Part shown: positions 1 to 13,203 of the stretch, piece after piece
How positions within the stretch are numbered: position 1 is the first letter of the stretch
Layout: each line of letters begins with the position of its first letter
Origin: Meghimatium bilineatum
Lineage: Eukaryota > Mollusca > Gastropoda > Stylommatophora > Philomycidae
NCBI GenBank assembly: GCA_034231615.1
Contig: CM067315.1
Location: 16,719,513 to 16,783,512, forward strand
Length of the DNA: 64,000 nucleotides
Reading direction: 5' to 3'
The notes under the pieces: generated by a model
The model's input: the letters and a program-made list of their open reading frames with translations, nothing else
Told to the model about the DNA's origin: nothing
Database searches by the model: none
Program-made: the position numbers and the translations under genes

Positions 1-165
1 CATGCTTGGTGTCTTTCAAGAATGAAGGCAGTGTCTCGACTAAGGGCTGCAAAATACTGTCGAGGAAATCAGAGATGCGCTCTGTAGGACAAGAGCAAGC
101 TGAGACAATAGGTCTGCCGGGATTCAATACCTTGTGTATTTTGGGCAGCATATAGAAGACAGGTC
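1..165 (-). mobile_element. Penelope-like element fragment, N-terminal part of RT
   Basis: The minus strand reads [29 protein letters not shown] and [11 protein letters not shown], characteristic early reverse transcriptase motifs of Penelope-like elements. It runs off the left edge of the window, where the rest of the RT would continue on the minus strand. The frame is open over the visible part. Confidence 0.8.
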
Positions 166-259
166 TTCTTAGGTAGTGGTGTAAATACTGATGATATTAT
201 ATCTTTAGGTATGTATCTTGTTTCATATATGTTAATGTAAAGTTCTGTAATGTTTCCAC

Positions 260-1480
260 ATCAAATTAATCCAGATTTTCTTGTTCTGTCTGCCGTTATA
301 TTTTCTGCGCCTATAGCCTTTCCCTATTTTAATGATTTATTGCATTTTCTACTTCTGCTTACAGTATTGCTGGTCCGATATTGTTTTGAGTTGTAGGTAT
401 TTTTTGTTCCGTTGGTCATTAAACAGGTCTGTCACACAATCTGCCCATCTTGTAAGTACTTCTGTTTTATCAAAAATAATTTACCCACTCTTATCCTTAA
501 TGCAGTCACCACCCTCTATATAATTTTTCTTATTTGTGATCTATCTTATTTCTTTTAGTCTTCTACCGTTGTAGTGATATCTTCTCTATTTCTCTGCATT
601 TTGTTTATAGCCATTGATCTTTCACTGTTCTCCATGTGTTACGTATCTCTTTTTTATATGTGAATATTTTGGGGTATTTTTAGCTATCTTTTTTTCTGAC
701 ATTTTCTCCAATATTTCTGTGCCATCCATGTTTTTATGTTTTCGCTTTTCCTGTTGGTAAAATTTCATTTCATGTTTGAATGTTTTTCCTTAAGCTGTCC
801 CATTTGTTGTCTATTTTCTCTTCTGTATTGTTCCATGCATTATATCATAAGATGTTCATAAACGTTCTTTACTTCTACAAGGTATTTATGTGTATATCTG
901 GTTGTTTAAGTGTTGATGTGTCGACCTGTGGATCTTGATTTCTTCTATGTTCTGTCGTTTTAAGTTTTACATGACCTCTGCACAACAAAGTACGGTCAGA
1001 GGTAATATCAGCTCCTTAATATGTTTTAGTGTACTTTGTTATTTCTAAATCTGTTGATGCTGCTCATAATAACATCTATCTAGTTCCTCTTTCTGTCTCC
1101 AGAACTTTTCCATGTATTTCTATTATCCATGTATCCTCTATTTTCATGTTCAGATAATATTTTGTTTATGGTCATGTTATTCTCCTCACAGAAGTGTATA
1201 AAAGTCTTTCTCCTCTGGCATTTCTTGTCCCAAGTCCAAACTGTCCTTGTATCTTCATTTCCTTACTTTTACATTCATATCTCCCATGGCTATTAGAATG
1301 TCTGTTGATCTTACTGGATTGAGTAGGTATTGTAGGTCTTAGTAGTAATTATCAATTTCTTCTTCGGTGTGATCTGTAGTTAATACAAAATATCACATTT
1401 ATCGCATGCCTCTCCATGAGCTCTGTCCATACCATTTCATTTCAGTTTCTGGTGCAGGTGTATCTCTGGCGAGTGCTCGT
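260..1480 (-). mobile_element. RTE-like LINE remnant: endonuclease C-terminal part and linker to RT
   Basis: Minus-strand reading in several frames gives pieces typical of an RTE-like LINE: an apurinic-type endonuclease motif (ILIAMGDMN near 1300), then EILEKMSEKKIAKNTPK, then GCIKDKSG-IIFDKTEVLTRW before the RT domain. Many stops and shifts show an old copy. The RT domain itself is absent, and the neighbouring sequence on the RT side is the Penelope fragment at 1-165. Confidence 0.7.
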
Positions 1481-1496
1481 CAAAAGATTTGTGATC

Positions 1497-2185
1497 TGAC
1501 AGCAAATAGCCTTTTTTTTTTTTTTTAATATACTGCGTGGCAGATCCTAAAATCTCAGGCGGCAATTATCACAAAAGACTGTACAGGTTAAGCAACTGTG
1601 GTCTCATCACGTGATAAGTGCAATTTCTAATATTACGTGTAGTTTCATTCAGATTTTGTTACCTAGTTGATCTCGAATTAAAATGTCGCTAGGTATGATT
1701 CAAACGTCGCACTACATACATACTTAGAGCCCCCCCCCCACCCTGTCCCTCAGGACCCCAGGGCGGGGTGTGGGGGGGCTCTCAGTGTGTAGCGGGCAGA
1801 TCAATGGATCCGCAAGTAGACTTAGCTTCTGTGAAGTGCGTTTTTATCGATATCTCCTTTCGTTGATTAATGTACGTATTTGTTTCGTTAAAAAAGAGGC
1901 CGCATTTGCTTAACCTGTGCCTAAAAGATAAATGCACGTGTTACGTGTTGATAGTTCTGCTTTGAGCTTACAATTATTGACAATATTTTGATTTTAATGT
2001 TGGTTTGTCACAAGAAGCGGCAAGTGGATGTATTGAAATCAGTAAATCATATATATAATATATCTGTATCAGTATTATATTTGTGCATTTATACACATTC
2101 AGTTTTTGTGTTTAAAAGCAGATCAGGTAAGAGAGTTATTGTTTTTTACAGAAATTGTAGTTAATTATCATTGAAATTGTTTATG
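1497..2185. other. No gene; T-run and unassigned AT-rich DNA
   Basis: Contains a poly-T run near 1510-1526 and the palindrome listed at 1709-1796. Otherwise nothing recognisable. Confidence 0.5.
1709..1796. repeat. GC-rich imperfect palindrome, hairpin-forming
   Basis: A C-rich arm (GAGCCCCCCCCCACCCTGTC, about 1727-1750) pairs with a G-rich arm (to about 1782) around a short centre near 1755. Weaker complementarity extends outwards on both sides (CGCACTACATACATACTT against TCAGTGTGTAGCGG). It is the most GC-rich spot seen in the window. The G runs on the + strand of the right arm could also form a quadruplex. Confidence 0.6.
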
Positions 2186-2945
<760 letters not shown>

Positions 2946-4400
2946 ACAAAAGGTTTAGCGAATAGATAAAAGTGACTAAATTAAAAAGTAGCATTTCCAT
3001 GTACTGGGTATATGTCATGTTCGTCTGTGTGTGATAACGTTTTATTTAAGTACTATTATGCTACATTTGCGTTCTGTGTGTGATAGCGAGAGGGTTACTT
3101 AGAAAATATTTGTATTTGCCTACTTTTGTGCGTTCGCTATTTATTATTCTATTTTTACCACATTTATATACGTTGAAGTGGAGATAATGCAAAAAACGTT
3201 AAAGAAAGACACACTGGAAGACGGGAATTAAAGTTTCTGTTTTCAGGTATACTTTCTATACCTTTCAAGATATAATTTATGTTTTGTTCTCATTTGATAG
3301 CTAATCAATTTAATTTCTTTAACTAAGAACAGACTAAAAAAAATAAAATAACAGTAATTAACTTAAACAAATTTAATGAAATGTATCAGAAATTAAAATG
3401 TGATTTTTTGCCCAATGCAGTGTAAAAAAATCACAATAGGTGAGGCAAAGTGTTTCAACTCATTATTCAATCATTAATTACCTCATTTGTTAAAAATTGT
3501 AAGCATATGTGTTCCTGGTGTCTAGTTTCATCAAAAGAGGAATTTGGGAACACATGCTGGACATAAGATATGGATACGTCACTGGTATCTTACAATGAGG
3601 GTAGACGAACAATAATCTATCTGTTTTTGTTGGTGTTTTCCTCATAAATTGGACCACCAGTGTGTTGTTCACCAGAGCAATAACAGATGACATTACAGTA
3701 TCTCTATTAAATGTCCCCTGATCTGTATGGTACTTGTAGGTTCTCACATACGATACAAACTGTCAGAGGTTTAAGTAAAACAATGTTTTCGTGGGGTAAG
3801 ACGTCACAGCTATCTGAAATTTTACCCGTACCCCCAAAAAGAAATTTACCATTTGGTCACACAAAATTTTGATATATTTCATTTATAAAAACATTTACAC
3901 TACATTAGTAAATGGATAATGAACTGGCTGCTATTGATTCAAAAATGACACCAATTTGTTCTTGACAATTTTCTCTAAACTCACCTTTTCTAGTGATCAT
4001 TGTTTTAACATGAGGTTCAAGAAAAAATAAAAAGTGGGATAATTACACAAGTATTAGGAGCGTAGTCCCCATATTCTGCATATTAATTGTGTACCTAAAA
4101 ATAAATGAAACATTACAAATGGTTTAATTTTCTCCACTTCAGATTTCTGTATATGCTATATATGACTTTTAAAGCCCATCTTCCTCTATGCCAAAACAGT
4201 CGCTAGTTGTCAATTTGACAGAAAATCGTTATCTATATATTATGTTATCTACAAATTTTACTAGCTTTGAAACTCAATTCTATTGTTATTTGATCAACCC
4301 TTTTCTAATTGCACGATAAGCATCATCATTTTCAATCATTTTCAATTACCCCCAATTCGTCCCCCACACCCCACCATTACACATATTGTTGTGTAATATA
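2946..4400. other. No gene recognised; AT-rich DNA
   Basis: Read on both strands without finding a conserved domain, SINE head or tandem repeat. The end next to 4400 may be the decayed 5' part of the hAT element that follows. Confidence 0.5.
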
Positions 4401-4403
4401 AAA

Positions 4404-6680
4404 CAGGAAAAAATTGTATGGAAGTCAATATAAATATAAACACATAAAGAAACAGGAACAAAGAAGAAAGCTAAGCTATGTTATGGAGGAATTATTGGTA
4501 CAAAAGTCATGTTCATATGAGCAGTCCATATTCACATCAGCAGTGACTTCTTTGGATTTGGCAAATAAAATCTCAGTTCCACCACAATCACTTCCGGAAG
4601 AAGTTGTTGAAGAGAACCAAAAACAAAACACCATCAGATGTTCAAGTGCCGGTTATCAGTACCAGAGACAGCTAGCAAATTTTAAACGAAACTCCTTCTG
4701 ATCCTGCATTATGGAATGCTTTCTGCATGTCATCTGAAACTTGTCAAATACTGGTTGAGAGTAGCCCACATCAAATGAAGGAATAGAGTTTCCTATAAAT
4801 TTATTGAAGTCGTAGATTTTCGCATTATTTGAAAGTGATGAGCAATGATAAAGTCGTTGCCTTTTTGTGCTTTTGTTATATATTATTGGATAATTCGTCT
4901 GCTATTAGTGACTGGTCCAAAAAAGGGCGTTTCTCTCTGGGGAAATCGTCTAAGAATTCTCATAATGCACGAAAAGTCTGTAAATCACAAAAATGCTGTT
5001 AGAGCATGGAAAGAATTGGAAATTCGATTAGTTAAAGCAGAAAAAAAACTATTGACGCTGAATATCAACAAATTATGGATGTGGAAATTCAGCATTGGAG
5101 AGAAGTTCTAAACAGAATTATGTCAATAATTAGAATATTGGCCTCACAATGCTTAGCTTTTTGTGGAACAACTGAACATTCGTTTCAGCATAATAACGGA
5201 CACTTCCTAACGTTGGTAGAATTTATTTCTGAGTTGGGTCTAGTTATGGAAGAATACATCATGAAAGTTTAGCGCGAGTCTAATAAATGCTATGTGACTT
5301 AAATAAGCAATACTATATAAGATTAATTGATAAATAAGATGGAAAATGTAATTTAATTTTAGAAATATTATTGAAATAACACAAATCTCAAAATATTTTC
5401 GATAATTTCCTATTGTACCCCAGACGTAAGTAATATTTAACGGCTCCCATTAACAATAACAGTTATTGTCGCTGTTAACTCCATTCCACATCAATATGAA
5501 ACTGAAGAATTCCTTAGTGGTTTTGTTTTTTAAGCTACTGACTGAATCGGAGAGGGTTTGACAGAACTTATTCTAACACATTTAAAAAAAAGTTCAGTTA
5601 AGTTTGAGTTAAAATTGGCTTAGAAGACAATACTATGACAACAGAGCTAATATGAAAGGAATAAGGGGGTGTACAAAATAGAATACTGGAAAGGACGTTT
5701 GTGTGCGCTATGCATGTCATTCTTTAATCCCGGTTGTGAATGATGCAGCCTCTTCTTCTACAGAAAGAATAACTTTTTTTCATTTGCACAAAAACGTTAC
5801 ACTTTTTTTCTGGTTCTACATAGCGTTGTGAACTGATAAGAGAATATCACAATTAACGCTGAAACCATTAGCGCTACTAGGTGGTCAAGCAGAGTAGATG
5901 GCCATTGAGTGCTACTAGGTGGTCAAGCAGAGTAGATGGCCATTGAGTGCTACTAGGTGGTCAAGCAGAGTAGATGGCCATTGAGTGCTACTAGGTGGTC
6001 AAGCAGAGTAAATGACAAGCTATTACAATCTGTAACTATAAATTTGTCATCAGAAACCATACACAAATGTAAAAAGTTATAGACAACCTAGATATGATGA
6101 GATGAAAATTATTGCTAATGATATTGCAGAGAATCTTGAACGAACTGCAGAATTTCCTGAGAAACGACACTGGAACGAAACTGAAGTTAAAGCCATATGG
6201 AAAAAGCGTCAATTTGACTATGAATAAGCTTTCAATAAACCCTTAACAGATGAGAACACATTTAAAATACACTTTTTCTATTATATTCTGGACATTGCCC
6301 TTAATTCTCTGAATCACGAATTTACGCTTCTGGAAACCCATAGCAAAAATATTCACTTTTTATATGACATTTTAAAACTCAAAGTGACAGATAACAAAAC
6401 GCTAGACATTATTATACCAGTCTCCCAGGCAATACTTTCGATCTAAAATGAATCATATATAAATGCAAATGACCTTCACGAAGGATTACGTGATGTATTC
6501 CGAATACTACCATATTCTATGAAATCTTTGGATGTTTTAAAATATTTGTACCAAAATAAATATTTTGTATTCTAATACTGTTGCATCTCTGATCATTTTA
6601 AAAACAGTCCCTGTCTATGTAGCTAGTGTGAAAAGAGGATTTTTAAAATTAAAATTAATACGCCAATCATCTTCAGGTGA
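4404..6680 (+). mobile_element. Decayed hAT transposon, ZMYM/TTF-finger type transposase
   Basis: Pieces of one transposase lie in order in shifting frames. A short basic N-terminus (4414-4701) is followed by a TTF/ZMYM-like region. Next come NHEKSVNHKNAVRAWKELE-like sequence near 4970, EIQHWREVLNRIMSIIRILA and CLAFCGTTEHSFQHNNGHFL (DUF4371 region, 5075-5272). Then QNRILERTFV and LIPVVNDAASSSTE near 5680-5760, TLKPLALLGGQAE and RWSSRVDGH near 5860-5960, and FFYYILDIALNSLNHEFTLL near 6270. The end has PVYVASVKRGFLKLKLIRQ (6606-6660), the degenerate hAT C-terminal dimerisation motif. Stops and shifts make it a pseudogene. I could not find convincing terminal repeats. The 38-bp minisatellite at 5872-6012 lies within it. 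Confidence 0.8.
5872..6012. repeat. 38-bp minisatellite, about 3.7 copies, inside the hAT transposase
   Basis: Unit begins GCTACTAGGTGGTCAAGCAG and is nearly identical between copies. In one frame it encodes the transposase motif ATRWSSRVDGH, so the array is an internal tandem duplication of element coding sequence. Confidence 0.9.
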
Positions 6681-6689
6681 TATATTCTA

Positions 6690-6960
6690 TCAAGAAAGTA
6701 GTCTTCCCTATGGATCTCTTGAATTATCCGCGGTCTTGAACAAGTTGTCCTGCCTCTTTTAGTGACATGCGCAGGCATTCTTGAATGTCTTTTGTCCAAC
6801 GGCGACTTAGGCTGCTTTTGCCACTGTTGCCTTCTATCAACCCCTTCAGTAACACTCTCTCCATGAATTCGTGTTTCTGAATGTGACCGATAAAAACTAG
6901 ATTTTTCTTTAATATGATGTTCAGAAGCCAGCCTTCCTGGACGTTAATTAATCTTAACAC
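6690..6960 (-). mobile_element. LINE fragment, C-terminal tail of RT protein
   Basis: The minus strand reads KKNLVFIGHIQKHEFMERVL, LIEGNSGKSSLSRRWTKDIQ and EAGQLVQDRG. This is the usual GH...L.G...GRGR.R.RW..DI tail of RTE-like LINE proteins. It sits directly beside the end of the hAT remnant on the opposite strand. Confidence 0.7.
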
Positions 6961-7329
6961 CTAATAAAATCACTACTCAAGAAATTCAATAAGCCGAACA
7001 ACTTTGAAATGTGTCATTAATTTCTATTGAATCTACATTGGCTGTCATTATATACTACACATCCCTAATTAGCGAGTTTGCTAAAGTTAAAGTTAAAAAC
7101 TGCACGGTAAAACTACAGTAGATTGTTGTAGTGAATAGTTAACAATAACATTATTTTATTAAAGTAGCTTATATTTTCAAAATAATAACCGTATTTGTAC
7201 ATTTTGTGCAGTATTTTTAAAAATCACAGTGGAGGTTGATTTTAAAGAAAAGCATTTAAAAGCAAGACATATTGAGGGCTTGCATCATACTGAGAAAATC
7301 TACCGCACTGTCCTGATTATTTGTGCCTG

Positions 7330-7330
<1 letters not shown>
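6961..7330. other. No gene recognised
   Basis: AT-rich intergenic or intronic DNA without recognisable domains. Confidence 0.4.
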
Positions 7331-7965
<635 letters not shown>

Positions 7966-8339
7966 TGTATTCATTAACATCTCGCTGTCACTTTGATATG
8001 TTTTATGGCAATGACATATTGGTTATTAGCGAGTACAGTCATATCGTACTGACTATCTGCGCGTCTCACTTGTGTGATCGAATTCGCGGCATAATGTGAA
8101 AACAGTTTGCAGACTGTCAGTTTTGTTAAGATATGCAACAACTACCCTACAAATGAGAAACCAGTTACAGAAGTGTTATAATTTTCTTAGTCCAATAGTT
8201 ACCCCAGAATCTGTGGAATATATGTATGTGCCCCAGGTATATTCAACCAAATGTATCTTGCCTAGATACATTGAACTAATTCAGATGGGCCAGACACATA
8301 AAACCATTATATGGGATGATTCATACACGACTGAATTAT

Positions 8340-8430
8340 TATATATCTACATTGTTTTATTTACATTACATTGCATTACATTACTTTACATTACATTACA
8401 TTACTATATTTACATTGTTACATTATATTA
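8340..8430. repeat. TTACA pentamer-like simple repeat
   Basis: Repeated TTACATTACA with ATATTTACA variants. Confidence 0.8.
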
Positions 8431-8529
8431 AGATATAATGTAAAAATAAGCCATGTAGAACTATGATTGCGATGGCACCAATTTCATATTGGGTATTTTT
8501 CACTTGGCCAGAGATCATTGGTTCTTGGA

Positions 8530-8735
8530 ATAAACTTTCGCCCGTGTATTGACCTGGCTTCGAAAAGGTAGGGGGAGTAGAGAAGAGAGAATACTGACAC
8601 TGTTTACTTTCCAAGCATGTTGTAAGATGTGACTAAGATGGTTATAGTGTGATGTTGGTTGGAGTTGTTTATGGATGTCGGATGTGTCAGACGGAAAGGC
8701 ACATATATATAGCAGTAAACTGTAAATCATAACAC
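8530..8735 (+). repeat. Fam-A dispersed repeat copy
   Basis: The reverse complement contains GTGCCTTTCCGTCTGACACATCCG..., TTAGTCAC.TCTTACAACATGC and TGGAAAGTAAACAGTGT, matching the copy at 55034-55340. The likely sense strand is +, because full copies on that strand end in (GAA)n, like a retroposon tail. No coding capacity is seen. Confidence 0.65.
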
Positions 8736-8875
8736 AACATATTGAAATTTGTGCATATTAAATTCTGCTACGTTGCAGGAGTTTCCGACACAACTAAGAG
8801 ATTAACATTGATGAATCAAGATCGACTAATAAATATGGAAGCGATATCAAAAGTAGTATAAATTATATTGAAGTA

Positions 8876-9275
8876 ACGGCTCTACATAACACATTCACCA
8901 ACGCCAAGTCACGGCTCTACATGACACATTCACCAACGCCAAGTCACGGCTCTACATGACACATTCACCAACGCCACGTCACGGCTGTGCATGCCACGTT
9001 CACCAACGCCAAGTCACGGCTGTGCATGATACTTTCACCAACGCAAGGTCACAGCTGTGCATGATACATTCACCAACGCCAAGTCACGGCTCTATATGAC
9101 ACATTCACCAACGCCAAGTCATTGCTCTACATGACACTTTCACCAACTCCAAATCACAGCTCTACATGACACATTCACCAAAGTCGTCACGGCTTTACAT
9201 GATACATTCTCCAGCACCAAGTCACGGCTCTACATAACGCACTCGCCAACACGAAGTCATGACTCCAACACCAAG
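8876..9275. repeat. 35-bp minisatellite, about 11 copies
   Basis: Unit contains CACGGCTCTACATGACACAT and TCACCAACGCCAAGT, with moderate divergence that increases towards the right end. Confidence 0.9.
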
Positions 9276-9699
9276 TCTCCTTGAAGCAATAATAAATTTT
9301 GGTCTTAGGGTGAACCACAGATTTTTAATGCACTGCTCAAGATACACTCAAAGTACTTTCATGCTATTAGTGTGCATATTCAGCATCCTCTATGGCAGTT
9401 TTTCTCAAGCTTTGTGAGACAGGTGCTGGTAAAATAAGTTTTCTATAGGACCAGAGCCCTGTCCAAGCAAACTCTATATATTGATAACAACATTTTATTG
9501 TTAATGAGAACATGTGGGAGTGTACAATAATTATCATGGACAGAGAAGATACAATATAAAACCAATTGTCTGACCAAACTCATTCTTGATTTTTGTCAAA
9601 ATTGAGAGCACCAATAGGCGGACAGATGGAGCATAGTTCTGCGCATCATGTAGCTCCTGAGCATGCTTAGCTCCAAAAATGTTTTGGCATTATCTTTCC

Positions 9700-10080
9700 T
9701 TTGGAGTTAACAAGGCACGGGAAACACTTGGTCTCTATAATTTAACCCGGGTTTTGTGCTATGGAAAAGGTGCACGCCATCTCTTGGCTTAATTGGTCGC
9801 GGAATCAAACCGGACTTGGCGGTTACTGTGAAAGACTCGTTGCGACTCAGTTTAGTCTTCTGATTCACATCCATCATCGCCGTTTTTTTACCGGACCTGA
9901 ACAGGGAGTAAGTAATAGTGATACTGCTACCTTCCATACAATTCGTAAGAGATGACTAAGGAGGGTTTGATGTGAATTGGCTGTTCTATTTCATATAAGA
10001 TCAAGTAACCCATAAGCCATGCTGAATTCGGATATGTCAGGGCGAAAGGCACAAATATCGCTGCTATGTAATGGCGTAGC
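9700..10080 (+). repeat. Fam-A dispersed repeat, longer copy
   Basis: The reverse complement of 9940-10080 has GTGCCTTTCGCCCTGACATATCCG, then GAATTCAGCATGGC, and TTAGTCATCTCTTACG...TGGAAGG, matching Fam-A. It appears to continue to about 9700 with sequence not seen in other copies. No domain recognised. Confidence 0.5.
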
Positions 10081-10439
10081 ACATTTTGTTATCTGTACTA
10101 CATAATTTTAATATATGGGAGTGTAAGAACGACCGCAGAGAAGAAGACAAAGACATCCCTCATAGCCAAGGATCGTGGATTATATTTCTTATACCACAAT
10201 AATAAAACAATCTTATGGAAAGACAAAAAGATGCCTACTTCTAGAATCACAGTTCATGGAGAGGCTCTGGTGACGCAGTAGACATATTTCTCTAACGCGG
10301 AATCGGGCCGGTGTCGGGAGTTGAAAATCACTGATCTATAAAATATTCATCAGCGATCAAATGTGGTTTTTTTGTGGTTTTTTTAAAACAACATTTTCTA
10401 AGCAATTTAAAAGGCATTGTTACTTAAATCGCCGTCGTA

Positions 10440-10745
10440 TAATCTTGGAAGATATTAAAAGACAACAAATGTAATGGTTTGCACACATCAGCAAACAACC
10501 ATCAGACAGAATACCACATCAAGCTATGCTACACAGATACAGTCTAGGCAGACCTAGAGGCCAACCACGAAAGCGATGGACCACAGAAATAAAAGAGGCG
10601 ACACATTCCACAATATATTCAGCACATATAAGGTCCATCTCCAGAAAAACTCTTCTACCCCTGACGCTGAAAAGCATCAAATAAATAGACTAGACACACT
10701 AAATGAAGAAAAGCAAAGCCACAGATCGCAGCTGATTAAGCATTT
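10440..10745 (+). mobile_element. RTE-like LINE fragment, C-terminal tail
   Basis: Reads WFAHISKQPSDRIPHQAMLH, RYSLGRPRGQPRKRWTTEIK and EATHSTIYSAHIRSISRKTL. Same family as 2186-2945 (GRP...RKRWTTEIKEA). The 5' portion is missing. Confidence 0.75.
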
Positions 10746-10839
10746 GGCATTTTACTAATGTGTTAATCTGGCTAAGTCTGCTTACTATGCGATTAGTCTG
10801 GGTAATTTATATGCGAGCACGTATGCTGTTTGAATAATG

Positions 10840-11400
10840 ATTTTGGTATTGTATATACAAGTATGTTGCAATTTGAACGATATTTGGTATTTTAAGTAAT
10901 TTCTAAATGACACGATGAATCTAGTATTTTCTTTACAAGTATTTTTACTATGAAATGATATATGAAAGTATTTTTACTGTGAGTATTTTTACTGATTTTA
11001 TACACAAGTATTATCTTGTGTGGTATTCTGCATACAAGTATTTTTAGGGTGGGATATTCTATATACAAGAATGTTTACTGTGGGATATTTTATATTTACA
11101 AGTATGTTTATTGTAAGAGGTAAAGGTTTGTCCTATGGCAGCAACCTGCCGTCGGGCAGGTAACTCTTCATGTGCTAAGCCGCAGCAACTATAAGGTGGG
11201 GTGGCCAGTTCCCTTCCTTGCTATCTTTACCTCCCTAACTCATGCTTCAGGTACTCATTTACATCTGAGTCAACTGTAGGATATTCTAGTCAACTTTTTA
11301 TTGTAGGATATTCTATTTAAAAAGTCTTTTCTACTGGGATATTTTATATACAATTACTTTTTTCTGTAATGTGTAAATAAATAAATGTGTCCATTTTTTC
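10840..11400. repeat. Degenerate minisatellite of about 35 bp, interrupted
   Basis: Loose repeats of a GTGGGATATTCTATATACAAG followed by TATTTTTACT pattern. The array is split by a GC-richer insert at 11117-11275 and resumes after it with GTAGGATATTCT units. Confidence 0.7.
11117..11275. mobile_element. Short unclassified insertion with GAGGTAAAG near-terminal repeats
   Basis: A GC-richer block inside the minisatellite. It starts GAGGTAAAGGTTTGTCC and holds CTTTACCTC, the inverse of its start, near 11225-11235, plus an internal palindrome CCTGCCGTCGGGCAGG. Array units flank it on both sides. It may be a small MITE or a SINE fragment. Confidence 0.4.
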
Positions 11401-12004
11401 AAGCCATATTGTTTCTACGTTGATTTGACTTCCGTAGGTTTCCTCAATTAAATATTCAGTATTGATACCACTTTAGTTTATTTACGCATTCAGATTTGGT
11501 CAAATAAAATTCTTCCCTCACAAACCAAACATTATGGAGAAATCAATACCAAACCGATATAAATATACAACGTTTCCAAATACTTTTTACATATTGGACA
11601 TATCTGAACCTAATACACTTGAAATATTCAGTAAACATATTTGTATCACCGAAACCTTTTAAAGGGGGAATGGTGTTAACCTTCCAGTTTGGTAAATTAT
11701 TGTAATAGCACAGGAAGTTTGTTTCACTGCACAGTCAATTCTCCAGGTAATTTGTTTTTGCTAACCAGACTTTATGACTTTTGGGAAATTCTGCATTGTC
11801 CTCGAATGCTGTTTACAGTGATGTTGGCCTGACACATGGAACGCGTCACAGTTCCGTGGGGATAACGAGCAAACATTTAAAAAAGGATATATTTATATAA
11901 CACTCTCAGAAAAAGACATGGCAACATAACTAGACAGGAACATGCATGTAAAGAGGTGATTTGAAATTCTGCAGAATAATGCTGTGCGAAGAACAACAGA
12001 AGAG

Positions 12005-12125
12005 GACAAAATAGTAGTTCACCGCTGAGATCGGATGTGTCGGGATATTGGCCCAAATAAAACGGCGACAAATTGCATCTCCATTCTCTGGACTGCATCT
12101 GCGGGATACGTTGTAGAGCAATTGT
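12005..12125 (+). repeat. Fam-A dispersed repeat, short copy
   Basis: The reverse complement contains CAGATGCAGTCCAGAGAATGG, GTCGCCGTTTTATT and CCCGACACATCCG, which match Fam-A copies at 39450-39632 and 55034-55340. Confidence 0.6.
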
Positions 12126-12238
12126 ATTACTGTACGTGGAAAGTAGATGTATCATATTGTACTTTTGGGAGCTGCATTTGTGCAATGTTAAATCATTCAC
12201 CCTCTGACCAGCAAAATCCACTCGTTATTCTTGTTTTG

Positions 12239-12823
12239 ACGCATGTGGTTGCGTCTGTGGCTCTCACCAATGGCCCACTAGACAAACCACCCATACAACA
12301 GAAAACCTTATTGGATGACGTGCCGTTATATCGAGGTTATCTTCTTAGAGAAGCTTCATGTCACGTCATCTATATAGTTGTGCGTTTATTTTGTTTTTTA
12401 AATGTGTTTCATGTTTACCTGAATATATATGTATGTTGGGAGGGAGCCAGAGATGTACTGTGCAGTACTGGGGAGGAGGACACTGGCAGCACTGTTTTTC
12501 CTATGGCTTAGACCTGTCATAGAGGCACAGTGACTCAGGATGTGACAATCCTTTTGACTTGAACATTTGGTTGCATGCCTGGAGCTATAGAGACGTTCGG
12601 CATAACCAGTAGTCAATTGGTGGCGGGGAATGAGCACAGTGAACCCTATCTTGGCTACAGTGGCTATGAGCAGTGCATAGGTTGAAACCTACCTTCCTGG
12701 AGGTGTGATAGTTATTCTCTGGCTCTGTCCCGGGGTGGGCTGAAAATCCACAGACTTCCTAGCAATATAATGGCATTAGGTCAAAGGGCATGAGCCCATG
12801 GACTGCTGGATCAGCAACCATTT
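12239..12823 (+). mobile_element. Rep-X: 585-bp retroposon-like repeat with 8-bp target duplication
   Basis: Begins ACGCATGTGGTTGCGTCTGT and ends GGATCAGCAACCA plus T's. It is flanked by TTGTTTTG at 12231-12238 and 12824-12831. A second nearly full copy lies at 57752-58367 and a partial one at 31996-32165. There are no terminal inverted repeats. The longer copy ends in a CAAC simple repeat, so reverse-transcription-based insertion is likely. No conserved protein or tRNA-like head is seen. Confidence 0.8.
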
Positions 12824-12844
12824 TTGTTTTGAAGAATTAAATTA

Positions 12845-13040
12845 CCCCAGTGATTTACCAAACAACCAGGAAGTAGGTTCCAGGACGCATGGTCTGTGAA
12901 GGTCGAGAAATGGCGCCATCGCTACTGAGCAAGTTTAGGTTATCGAAGCTAGTCAGGCGTTTTCTGGCCAACCAATGGACAGATGAGCACTTACGGGAAA
13001 CCTTGTGCTAAGACATAGGTTCATAACTTATATAACCTTT
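12845..13040 (+). repeat. Headless copy of the SINE body at 13204-13450
   Basis: Shares TGGCGCCATCGCTACTGAG and a downstream GGTTCATAACTTAT-like end with the SINE 400 bp away. Confidence 0.5.
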
Positions 13041-13203
13041 ACCATCAGTAAGTAAGAAAAAATAACAGTTTGAAGAGCTACATTTGCAGTGATATTTTTC
13101 CACATGGAACTGACATGAATAATACGAATAATCATCTCTAAAAAATGCACTAAAGTGATTAAGTCCTTATAGGGTACACTGTATGAAGAAATTGTGCTTC
13201 TGT

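Noticed and set aside
12035-12511. 158-codon plus frame as a host gene
   Set aside because: It runs from a Fam-A fragment into Rep-X, a dispersed repeat, and shows no conserved domain.
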